NCBI GenBank assembly: GCA_033439265.1
Contig: JAVTVX010000019.1
Coordinates: forward strand, 3,417,501 to 3,481,500
DNA length: 64,000 nucleotides
Direction of reading: 5' to 3'
Source: Dillenia suffruticosa
Taxonomy: Eukaryota > Streptophyta > Magnoliopsida > Dilleniales > Dilleniaceae
Part shown: piece after piece, positions 34,985 through 47,300 of the stretch
Position numbering within the stretch: the first letter of the stretch is position 1
Layout of the letters: the number at the start of each line of letters is the position of its first letter
Made by a program: the position numbers and the translations under genes
The notes under the pieces: generated by a model
The model's input: only the letters and a program-made list of their open reading frames with translations
What the model was told of the DNA's origin: nothing
Database searches by the model: none

Positions 34985-35680
34985 TGACTCTTGTGACTAA
35001 TTGGTTATTTGCTTATTTCTTTTCAGAAAGCTTGTTGTCTTCCTCAATTCTTTACCACATGAAAGGATCCACTTAAAGACACGTTCTTGATATGAATTTC
35101 ATGAACTATCACCTGGAGTTCTTGGATTCAGTCATTGCAGTCTTAGTGTCCATCGTCTTAAAATTTAGGAACTTACCGATAATGAATTCCTTCAAGCCGG
35201 CATCCTCTAATTTATACTTTCTATCGAGGTTGTCTCACAATTGTTTAGTGGTTTTGTCCTCAATGGGATAGGTTGGTAGTTATAATTCCTTTCTCTAACC
35301 ATGAAATCCAAGATTCGAATTTTTGTGTAACACAAAAAAAATAAAAAAATTCTTTAGTTGTTTTGATCGGACTATATACACTGTATAGTGCATTGTCCAT
35401 ACCATTAAGGATATAATTCCGACATAAAAAGTCTGAATGCTTTCTTGCATCCACTACAGCAACCCTTTCCCTGTTAGTCTCTCCGGTGGCTAACTTGGGG
35501 GCCTTCTCTATGAGAAACTTAACCAAATTCAGTGTGGTAAGATAAAACAAAATTTTCTATTGCCATCTCTTAAAATCAATCTCCCTAAAATTTTTAGAAT
35601 TCTTTCTCTGAGTGCTCACAATTTGCAAATGGGTAACCAAAATTACGAAACAACCGGATGACGCCATTTTTGTTACAATA
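34985..35680 (-). pseudogene. Ty1/copia gag (UBN2-type) relic
   Basis: The minus strand from about 35680 reads MASSG, then FREIDFKRWQ, FYLTTLNLVKFLIEKAPKL, ARKHSDFLCRNYILNGMDNA, YSVYSPIKTTKE. After a SINE insertion it continues NLDRKYKLEDAGLKEFIIGK, FLNFKTMDTKTAM and IVHEIHIKNVSLSGSFHVVK. This is the standard order of the copia gag domain. Frames shift and stops occur. No LTR, primer site or pol was seen nearby. Confidence 0.85.
35257..35352 (+). mobile_element. Short SINE inserted in copia gag
   Basis: A 96-bp insert splits gag. It is flanked by TTTAGTGGTTTTG (35244-35256) and TTTAGTTGTTTTG (35353-35365), a 13-bp target duplication with one mismatch. The insert has AATGGGATAGGTTGGTAGTT (A-box-like), CCAAGATTCGAATTTT (B-box-like) and ends in an A-rich tail with AAAAAAAATAAAAAAA. 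It is shorter than the other SINEs here, so it may be truncated. Confidence 0.7.
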
Positions 35681-36039
35681 ATAGAAATTAATTATGTTAT
35701 TATAGAATTCCAATATTCACTCACAACAGAACTTTTTAAAATTAATATCAAACCAAATAATCTATTCATGCACAAAATTCTACCATTCATCTTGTATTGT
35801 TTAAAAATGCCTATCTTTTTTCTTTTTTTTTAATCACTTGCAATCACATGTCAATGAATCACGAGGTTCCAGAAAAGATTGAAGGAGTCACAATGGACTC
35901 AATTAAGATCCAAACTCGTTAAACAGATGATAAAGGTGTCCTCTTGACAAATCTTTCCAGCCATCTTTGTTTAATCACAAGTGATCATATATGATTACTT
36001 ATCGGAAATATTCTCACGTGAATATAAATCTTAGAATCA

Positions 36040-36175
36040 AAGATATTGACTTCGAGTCCGGAAAATGGCAAAAAAAGATTTGAAAGAGTCAACTCTTAAA
36101 ATAGGTTTCACAGTACTCGAATCAAATTAGTCAAGCAAAATATGAATACTCGTGATGAAAACTAAAAAAGAAAAT
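36040..36175 (+). mobile_element. SINE relic (family 1)
   Basis: TTGACTTCGAGTCCGG (B-box-like) is followed by GAAAGAGTCAACTCTTAAAA, CACAGTACTCGAATCAAATT, AGTCAAGCAAAATATGAATA and an A-rich end. The order matches the copy at 36500. Confidence 0.5.
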
Positions 36176-36499
36176 CTTAGAAAATGAAACACATAGATAT
36201 TACATATATAAAAATTGTAAAATTATTAGAAAATCTATACCATAATGACAAAAATATATGCAATATCTCTGCATTCATACAATAATAATAAATACAAAAA
36301 TATTTATAGAAATCACCGTGTTATATGCAAAAGTACAAATACAAACGATGATATTCAATTCAAATCCAATGAATTCATGCCGTCTCTTTAAGATAATTTT
36401 TCTCCCTCTTATTTAAGATTCTGATATTATGATATACTTTATATCTATTTATGCTATTAAAGATATGATCATAAAGCTACAAATTAATATAAGGTGCCA

Positions 36500-36671
36500 A
36501 ATTCCTTTGATTAAGTGGTCAAAGAAATTTTACCCCATTACTTAGAAATTTCGAATTAGAATCTTAAGAATAACAAAAAATGATTTGGGAGAGTTAATCT
36601 CTAAAATGGACCCTATAATATTCAAACCGTATAAATCGAATAAAACTGAATACGATTGGTGAAAAAAAAAA
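36500..36671 (+). mobile_element. SINE (family 1), best-preserved plus-strand copy
   Basis: GATTAAGTGGTCAAAG stands near the 5' end, then AAATTTCGAATTAGAATCTT (B-box region), GGGAGAGTTAATCTCTAAAA, TGGACCCTATAATATTCAAA and ACTGAATACGATTGGTG with an A-tail (36661-36670). The same phrase order, TGGACCCTATAA included, appears on the minus strand at 62555-62735, which defines the family. Confidence 0.6.
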
Positions 36672-37172
36672 TTAATATATGGTGTAGTTGAAAAGCCACA
36701 ACAAATAAATAGTGTGCCAATAAATTGTGTAATTGAGAAGTTATCAAACCAATCATTTGGATACTCCTCCTTTGTTGATGTAATTCTAGTTAAGGCCATT
36801 GTATTATTTAAAATATAAATACTGATTGTATTAACTGGTTTTGAACTTTTACTTCTCTTTATATCCTCATATAATTATTTTTATTTCATTAATATTCTCA
36901 TTTAAATAATACAAAATTTTAAATATATTTATTAATTTTTAACTTTTAAAATTTATTTCAAGAGAAAAAAAGTAAAAAAAAAAATTAATTATTTTATTTT
37001 AAAAATAAAAAAATAAATAATTTTTAACTTTTTTTTAAAGTAATTAATTTTTACTTTTTCTTTAAAAGAGAAAATAAATAAAAAAAATAATCCCAGCAAA
37101 TGGACACTTCGCCCGGTACTCTCCATTCTACAAATGGGCATTGCCCCAGGAGTCCAAATCCAAATGAATTTT

Positions 37173-37206
<34 letters not shown>

Positions 37207-37704
37207 AAGGTTTCTTCATTTTCTAATTCGGAACTACTAGAGACAATGAGAATGTTTTATTTCAAACTTCAGTAGGACTTGGTCAAGGATTCCATCGTAT
37301 ATTTATTTAATAAAATTTGAGACCAGAGTACTCATTTTCATGGTCAAAAGTACGAGGTTCAATGTCTATCGAGATTTTTGGCATAGAATATTAGGATGTT
37401 TAAATCAGTTAACAAATTATTGGCCACACTAGTAACCCTTGTGGCAAAGGAAAAGGGGATTCGTCCCCGACTGGGGTTAACTCAAATGACATCGACACAG
37501 ATGAAGTGCCATTTGTATAGGTAACAGTTGATTTAATGTAATAAAATATTAAATAATTTAATTAAATTTTAAATTTAAAATTTAAAAATAAAAAAATTAT
37601 GTTAAGAAATTTTTTTTCTAAATAAAATCTCACAAAACAGATTAATTAAAATATAATTTTAAAAAATAAAATCTCATTTGCATTATCACGCATTGATGAG
37701 TTGC

Positions 37705-37752
<48 letters not shown>

Positions 37753-38087
37753 AGGTGTGGACATTCCTATAAATATAAACCACTGATAGGCACTGTTCAC
37801 AACTTTTTGAAAATGGTTACATATTTTTTAAAATAACAATTAATGTCATGAGTTAACTCAGATTTTTCGCACGTGAATCTCAATTTTTCATTAATTTCAG
37901 CTGTTTTCATCATTATCTATTTTTAAAAAATCATAAGGTATAAGTGAATATTTTTTTATCATGGGATAAGTTGATATTCGGTAAACCATGGGAGGAGCAA
38001 ATGTAACTTACCATAAAAGAATCACAACATAATATGGGTAATTCTACCGTGCCCTTGTTGAGGGAGCAAGGACCATATCCTTATCAT
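36672..38087. other. AT-rich intergenic DNA with (TA)n and (AG)n tracts
   Basis: No coding resemblance was found. (TA)n occupies about 37176-37204 and (AG)n about 37710-37748. Long A/T homopolymers are frequent at 36830-37090. Confidence 0.5.
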
Positions 38088-38664
<577 letters not shown>

Positions 38665-38769
38665 TTTAGGCACGAACATTCCCATGCATATAACTTACGG
38701 ATAGATGTTACTATTCGTGACTTTTCGGATCTCCGAAATGATGGTCTCAAATATTTGGAATCATAATTT

Positions 38770-39480
38770 TTTAATCTAAGTCCTTATTTTCATCTTTTTT
38801 TAGATATAATTTTTTTTTCTTTTGTTTTTTTGGCATGATCATTACTTTATCTTTAGAATATAGTTTTTTATTTTTTTCTATTCAATCCTTACTTTTTTTA
38901 ATATTTTGATCTAATTTTTCTATTATATCCTTCATCTTTTTTTAACATAACTTTTTACCCTTTTGTTTTTTTTGTTCCATAAATGGTCATCTTTCTATTT
39001 TTTACCATAGTTTTTTATTTTTTTATTCAAATCCTCACTATTTTTATTTTTTGATCAATTTTTCTCTTTATCTCTTTCAACTTTTCTATATAAAATTTTC
39101 TCTTTTTTAGGTCCTACTTTTCCATTCGGGTTGTTACTCCTTTTTTGACCCAACTTTTTTTTCATAAGAATCCTTCGTCTTTTTTGAACATGGCCATTTT
39201 CTTTTCTTTTTTTTTGATCCACGAATGGTTATCATTTTATTTTTAGATCATAGTTTTTTTATTTTTCTCATTTAAATTCTTGTTCTTTTTATTTTAGCTC
39301 TATTTTTCCTCTTAAATCTTTCATCTTTTTTTATATAGATTTTTTCTTTTTGTTTTTTTTTTTCTTATGGATGATCGTTTCTTTGTTTTTATTATATTTT
39401 TACTTCACTTATTATTATTTTTTTATTTCATTTGTTAACCTTTTTTTAAAAATATAGTGATTAACTTTTTTTTATCCTAT
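38770..39480. repeat. T-rich degenerate tandem repeats
   Basis: A pyrimidine-rich field contains a recurring unit with a phrase like ATAGTTTTTTATTTTTTTCT followed by ATTCAAATCCTCAC. It appears near 38855, 39007 and 39250, with the related words TTTGATCAATTTTTCTCTTT and TTCATCTTTTTTTAACAT between. Spacing is about 150 then 240 bp, so it is a decayed minisatellite-like array without coding. Confidence 0.6.
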
Positions 39481-40301
39481 CGTTATTATATATCGTTTTG
39501 ATTTAAATAATAATTTAATTTAGATATTAAGTTAATAATAAATTTAATAGAAAAAAATATAATTAATATCTCGTGGACATCCCCACACCGACGCGCAGGG
39601 CAATAAGTAGTTATCCCCATATGATACGAATTGGGATCAGCATCAAGAACCTAATCGTGTTTCCTACGAGCAGATGAATATATGGTTCGGCTGGTGGACC
39701 CTTTACAAGATGTGGACAATCCAAGTGGAGTTGACATACGACATTAAGCGCTCCTAATCCTAGCTGAAGTCTTGTCTTGGACATGGAAGACCCCAGCAAG
39801 AGTGTTAGAAGAGCAACAACAGCCATAACCAAAGCAAACAGAAATTGAATCACAGGAAAAGGGTAATTTGATAGAAAAATAATAAACAACTACTGAGACC
39901 CAATAATTTTCTCAGGGTTGTTGAGGATAATAAATAATAAGTAAATAATTTTTTTATTCTTTTTTATATTAATATTATAACTACACATCTACAAAAATAT
40001 TAAAAATACTTATATGAATTATCATGAAAGGAGAGTAAATCGATTGAGAAAAGAGAGAAAAAAACGTAGATGGAGAACGATAGATTTTTTATAATGAAAA
40101 ATAAAAAATTTAAATTTTCGAGATCTCTTATATAATAAAAAAGAGAGAGAACGATAGATTTTTATTAGCTTAAAAAGATATAAATGACAATTGATCATTT
40201 TTTATAACGAAAAATAAAAAATTTAAATATTTAGAGTATTTATGATCAAAAGGGCATTTAATTCAATCTTTGTTGAGTGAGTTAGGTTCAAATCCTTATC
40301 A

Positions 40302-40611
40302 TTTAAAACCTTTAATCGGTAAAAATAAAACCTTAATCTATCCAATGGTAGTAAAAATTTAGGACAGTCACGATGAAATCTGATCCATTGAATGGCTACA
40401 AATCTCGGGGACCACGGAATGGTTGAAAATTTCCGGATTTGGCTGCCGTACGAAGCATTAAGTAGGCGCATACATCACGCGGGCTTATGCGTATGGGATG
40501 GGATGGGATGCTCACGTGTTCAATTCAATAGTTTTCGGTGGGGGTAACATCCAAAGTAATTTCCAACTCTTCATTTCCATTCTTCTTCCCCAATCTGGGC
40601 TGCTGGTCCAC

Positions 40612-40685
<74 letters not shown>

Positions 40686-40760
40686 CACGCACACAAGTCT
40701 ATTTTTACTTATACGCGTTTACTCTGTCTTCTAACTTTTCATGATCTGAATCCATTTTTT
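40302..40760 (+). promoter_or_regulatory. Probable DGK B upstream/5' untranslated region (duplicated)
   Basis: This is the downstream member of the direct duplication with 38088-38664. It is the copy nearest the DGK B coding region, whose first certain coding exon begins about 0.55 kb further on. It contains a CT run (40613-40636), a short TA run and (GT)n (40646-40681). CT-rich tracts are common around plant transcription starts, so promoter or untranslated-exon status is inferred from position only. No TATA box was assigned. Confidence 0.4.
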
Positions 40761-41325
40761 AACAGGTTGCTTTTCCCTGAATATTCGAATCTTCTTTCTC
40801 TGTACATCTCCTATCTCTCAAGTATGGTTCTCTTCTCATTTTTCAAATTCAATCTTTGAACGTGAATTGGGTTGATTCTTTTTATTGTTGAATTACTAGA
40901 ATCCAAAGCTGCTCTGCGGGCATGGTCTTTTTCAAATTCTTGTTGCCACTGGAGTGAGATAGACCCCTTTTTTCCTTGACGGAAGGTGATTGAGCCACAC
41001 AATGGAGGGTGATTCTACCCTACCCTTGGACTAACCCAACCCCCCCCCCCCCAAAAAAAACCCAAAAAATCCGGTACATGTGGGATATGATACCACCTCA
41101 AGACGTCTTTCCCAACTGAACTACTTGACACCCATTGTGAGAAAACCTTTCAGTCTGATGTGACAGATGCTTGTTGACTTTGTGATAATATAAATATATT
41201 TAGAGTTATTATGTTGTAAGGTATTGCGCAGACTGTTACACGTGAGACTTTATCGATCTTTTGTATCTTCTGTAACTCGGAGGATCAATGCCAATTTTAT
41301 ATATGCAGTTAAAAGCAGCGTTGCA

Positions 41326-44300
41326 ATGGCAAATTCGAATTCTGACTCAAGCCCTTTGAAGGATTTCTTAATTCCTGATTTCATACTTTTCCCCGAATCA
41401 GAGGTTGTGGATGTTCCCGTGGAACCAACATGTCCAGTTATAGTGTTCGTTAACTCCAAAAGTGGTGGTCAGCTTGGAGGGGATCTTCTCATTACATATC
41501 GTAGTCTCCTTAACAAGAATCAGGTATTACTTGCATATAATAAAATATATCTATGACATCTTTGATTCTTCACAATAGAAAAGTGAAGAATCAAACTGAA
41601 CTTCCATTCATTGAATGAGGACCATGTTGTCAAGGAACTCATCTCAAGGTAAATAATCTTATAGGTGTTTGATTTGGGGGAAGAGGCTCCTGATAAAGCA
41701 TTACACAGACTTTATGCAAATTTAGAAAGGCTCAAGCATAATGGAGATGATTTTGCTATGAAAATTGAGGAGAAGTTAAGAATTATTGTAAGTTTTTCAA
41801 TTAGAGAAATGTTGGGCTATATTTCTTTGGCACATCCTCATGGGCCTCTTGCGTATGCATATAGATCAATTGTAACATTTATATAGCTCTTTAGGTTGCA
41901 GGTGGGGATGGCACTGCTGGCTGGATTCTTGGAGTTGTCTGTGATCTCAAATTGCCTCATCCACCACCAATTGCAACTGTGCCTTTAGGAACTGGAAATA
42001 ATCTGCCTTTTGCATTTGGTTGGGTAGGAAATATTTTTCCTTTTTGCTTTATAATTTGGATCCATGTAGATAAGCGTGCACAAATACAGTAGGAGCATCT
42101 CTAACATAATAATGCTGTATACCTCATTTTCTTAAATACAACACTCAGTTATATATGTTTCTGCCTCTGTTAGTCCAGGACGGCAAAGTCTTCATTTAGC
42201 ATCTTTCAATGGCGCATTAGTTTCATTTTTAAGCTGAAAATCTCCTTATCTTGTTTACCTATCATGCAGCTTGTTGCTTTAGATTTTCAAGATTTTATGA
42301 GGATTGACTTCCGGGTCACTAATAGATGTATTTCTGCTGTTTCCCTTCTTAGGATGCTCGGAGCTCATTCTAAGTTTGTTGTTTATCTGCCAATGCTTAA
42401 TTCTGATGACTATCTTATTTCTTAAGTTTGGAGCATGTATATTGTTTTCAAGTACTAATTAGTGTGCTGTTTCTTACCAACTTGTAGGGAAAGAGAAATC
42501 CGGGGACTGATAGTCATTCTGTGGTGTCATTTCTAGGGAAAGTGAAGAATGCAAAGGAAATGAAAATAGACAAGTTAAGCAGTTCATTTTCTCCTTTCTT
42601 TTGACTCATTAATGCAAATCTTGTTTGACTTCAATTAAGAGTGATAATAACACTTGAACCTGGATTGCATTTTAGCCTTCACTTCTTTGGCAACTGTACT
42701 AACATGATAATAACACAAGCGCATTCTGAATCTCCATTGTGATGTATTTATTTTGAGTCAGCTTATGTTATACTTGACGTTCATTCTGTTCACTCTCTCT
42801 CTCTCTCTCTCACTCCAATTTCTTTTTTATTATTATTATTATTATACTTCTCTGATATATATAGAATAAGACTTTCCTTTCTGGGAACCTTCATCCATAT
42901 TCTAATCCTGCTGAGCACTACTATTATATTATATAAGTTGCTGGGGTTCTGGCCCAGTGCCGCCTCTTTAGACCAAAACACACAACACTTGTCTTTTGTG
43001 ATTCTTTTGGTACTTGGGCTGAGATGCCACATATTAATTTTCATACAGAACACCAAAGTTTTACAAAATTTCTTAAGGATTACTAAGAGAAGGATATGTA
43101 AACGTATACGCTTATATAAATTTACTCATATTTTGAAGATAAATGCTCAAATGTTTTCTATAAATTTCTTTCTTTTTACCCCTTCTAATTCAGCTGGCAT
43201 ATTCTCATGAGGATGAAAGCTTCAGTGGAAGGTCCATGTGATCCTATTGCACCCCTCGAATTACCACATTCTCTGCATGCATTTCATCGTGTTTCTGCTT
43301 CGGATGAATTGAACATGGTAACACAAAATTCTGCTGGCTTTTCCTTGTTTTGAAATATTTCCCATAGTGTCAATAACAAGTCAAGTCATGTTTTTTTTCT
43401 TTTTTGGTAACCTATAAACCTTATTCGAATTTCCATCTCTTTGAAATTCATTCTTATAAATTCTTTACCAAGTTAGATAATCTCCATGTTGTGTTTGTTT
43501 ATCAGGAAGGTTACCACACGTTCCGTGGGGGATTCTGGAATTATTTCAGCATGGGTAATTGTATTTTCTGCTAATTACAGTTCAATTTCAGACAGTTGTG
43601 ATAGCTTGCAAATAAGAATTCTCTGTGAACAATGTCTTCCATGCTAATAATTTAGCTTCTTCCTTTTTGCTTTTCAATGTTTATTATATTTAGGTTATGG
43701 ATTCCATAAATTTCTCTTTCTGTTCTCTTTCCTGTACGAATTAATGTTGTCAAAGTCATATTGTATGATTATGGAAATAGAGAATGCGAGGGTTTGATCT
43801 TAGTGAGCTAAGTTTCATATAATAAACCTGATCACTTATTCTAAATCTTCTTTTTGGTTCGTGGCCTAGAGGCCTTGAGGCAGGGATGATTCATATTTGC
43901 GATCCATGAATCTGTTCTTGCCTGCTTTTTCTTGTTTATCAAGAACAAGAGTTCGTGCCAAATATCTATACCCTTTTGTCGGCTCTGGAAACTTATGGCC
44001 TGAAACGAATCCTTTCATTTATGCTGCTATGAGGTGTCGTTGTTGCATTAGGACACATGGAGGTAGAATGATAAGGACTCTGGCTTTACACAATGTGGCA
44101 GCAGACTGCAATCTAAGGTTCTATTGGTCAAAAGACCGTTGGAACTACTTCATTAATCATTTTTCTAGAAAGTCATGCCTAATATGACTTGTGTGCTTAT
44201 GTTAAACATTGTATGGTATTCTCTAATTTCCATTTTGTTTGGTAAGGTCCATAAAATTTATTAGTTTCTGGGCGTTAAACATTTGTGTCTTATTTTCTTG

Positions 44301-47300
44301 ATCTAGTTTAGTTATAAAATGTCTGTGGTTGAAATGAGAGTATTTGTTAAATGTATGACAAAACTAGAAAAGATAAAATTAGAAACGAAGAGATACGTAA
44401 AAAATTGGGAGTTAGTTTAATTATGAATAAGATGCAAGAACATCATCTGATGTGATTTTGATATGTACAACAAAGACCTAAATATTTCATTTTATTATTA
44501 TTATTATTGTTTTATATATATTTTTTTCTTTTTTTTTCAACTTTCCGATATTTGTCTTTCAAATGGCCAATCTCAAAATTTGGGATGAAGGCCTAGGTGG
44601 TTGTTGTTGTTGTTGTTGTGGTTGTACTTTAGTTATATATCCTGTTTGGGAGCTGAAGAGCTTGGCAATACCTTTGTTAATTAGGCCCCACATTATAATG
44701 GAATGAAGGAAAACATAATTAATTTATGCTAGACATGTTCATTCTACAAATTGATGGAGTAATTCATATAAAACTTCATTCATTCACTCTCTCTCTCTCT
44801 CTCTCTGCGTGTGTTTAAGTTTGGATGTACTATTAAAATTTCAATAATTTTAGATTTTATATACAGGGCTGAGTTTTCTTTGAATATCTTCACTGAAAAA
44901 ATGTTTTGTTCTGGTCAAACATTTATTGAAGACTTCCACCTACATGGTGGTAACTGCTACTACTTTGCACACTTCTAATGATATATTCTTATCTACAGGA
45001 ATGGATGCTCAAGTATCATATGCATTTCATTCTGAGCGGAAGCTCCATCCTGAAAAATTTAAAAATCAGTTGGTTAACCAGGTACTTAAATTGTGTTAAA
45101 CATTAAACTTTTTTTTCGGTTCTCTAATGTTCCTGACAAAGAACTCTGATTTATGCTCATTGCGATGGCTATGGTCCAGATACTATCATTTTTAGAGCAG
45201 TTAGATGAATAGCATGAAATTTTGAATCTCTTGATTTTTACCATCTCCAGATGCTTGATTCTTTTAATTAAAAGTTTCTCCAAGCTACATGCTTTTATAG
45301 GAGATTTATGTCTCTTTTATTTTTTTTGAGCACTCTTCAGCATAAAAGGTGCTTATTGCCAAGTGCATTGGATTACCTAGTTTCTAACTATTTCTTTCAA
45401 TCATGCCAAGTAGTCATTCTTGTATAATTCTTTTCTTTTTTACTGCTTTCTTTTGGCCAGAGTACTTATGCAAAGCTTGGTTGCACACAAGGATGGTTTG
45501 CTGCTTCTCTTTTTCATCCTTCTTCAAGGTAATTATTCAGTGCTTGTTCACTGAAATACAATAATTGTTGTCCATTTACATCAAGGTGTTCCAGTGTAGT
45601 CCTATGTGACCTGGACACTTCAGTATTTGAAATCATGTTGTGTCAGATACGCCTCATGGCATGTCCATAGCACCAGAAACTTCTTGGATGCTTTAGACAT
45701 ACTTTACATTAATATAATGGACATAGTAGCAATGCTTGTATTGTTCTGGATATTCATAAGTAGGTAATATCTACATTTGGATGTTAAAATTGATTTCTTT
45801 GCTAGCTTTGAAAATTTTATAGGTAAAATTACTGTCTTAATATCAAGTTAGTAATTATGCACACAGAGTGTATATTTTTCTAATGTCAGTGTCCAAGTGT
45901 GCCATGCCTCTCTGTCTCTGTCGCTATCCCTTTTGGAAATTTGCCATATCATTGTGTGTGCATTCTTCATAAGTGTAGGCTATCAACTTTCAAAAATTAT
46001 TTAATAGTATCTGAACTTCCTCTATAAGCTATGCTCTGTCATATTGGATACAGTTTGAAGACCTCATAAATAAATATTTTCCTTGTCTTTTAGTAGAATG
46101 TCTATGGAGCCTCCACCAAGCTCCCCCTTCCCCCATCTCTATGTTTTGGTTCCCATTGTAATTCCTAATCACGGTCCATTTTGTTCTCAATCAACTGCTC
46201 CAGATTCATTAGACTAATCTAGACTGCTCTAAGTCATGCTGGTTTGGTTGGTCTGATAGAGGTCATTGGAAAGTTGACATCAGCATGACCTTGAGAACAA
46301 CAGCAGCAGCAAAAACTCTGCTTCAATCCTCCTGTTGTTGAAAACAAATTGGGACAGGAGTGTCAGGTTTGGAAATATTGTTATTCCTGGCTTGTATACC
46401 AAGATTATCAGAGTTGAGATGATTCTTGGAAGAGTATTTCAAAGGAAAAGAAAATGCAGACACTTTGCTAACATGTTCACCTATTTTATTTCATTGCATG
46501 CATACAGTTTGATGCTTTCTTTTCATTTTTATCCAGTTTTAAATTTTTTTTGAAGATTTTTTTGTTTATTTTCTTTCTTTTTAATCTACAAAACAGGAAC
46601 ATAGCTCAGCTTGCTAAGGTTAAGATCATGAAAAGACAAGGCCATTGGGAAGACCTTAATATTCCTCGGAGGTAAAATTTCTATAACATTTATCATCTTT
46701 ATTCAGCCGTATTACTTGTGTAGGATCTGGTTGTGCTTGCTAGCTTCGAATTGCTTTCTCAATTTTTTGGTTCTTTCTACGGATGCATCAACTTTCTTTT
46801 TTTGGCTAGTCCAGATAAGTTAATATTGGTTACCATGTTTTTGTTATTATTTATTTTTGTATTTGATTACTACTTTGATGTACTGTACCTTTTCTTAAAC
46901 TTCTTTGGCTGGAGATTTGTCCCCTTTTTAAACTTGACAAATTGAACAATATGGAAAATGATTCTTAATCATCACACCCTAATGTACTTGTCTGTGACGC
47001 CCCTTTTTTTTCACAATTTCATTGGCATGTTTCTGGATGTCAAATTGTAGAGATTTTGCAACAATAAAGATCACTTCATGAGCAAAGATTAGATTCATTC
47101 CTGGTCAAGATTAGTCCACAAACAAGTACTGATGTTATTTTTTTTTCACCCACATGACTTCTGTACTCAATACATCAATAGCTTGAATAAATATTGATCG
47201 ATCTCTTAATAAAATTTTCCATGTTACCTCAAGAGTGCATAAGACTTTATCTAGCTGAGTTATTAAATACTTACCCCTGCAATCTCAAGTTTTCATATCT

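Noticed and set aside
39611..39889. 92-codon minus-strand ORF with a hydrophobic N terminus (ALVMAVVALLTLLLG) that could pass for a secreted peptide
   Set aside because: No known peptide motif, no relatives recalled and no promoter context. I could not support it beyond composition.
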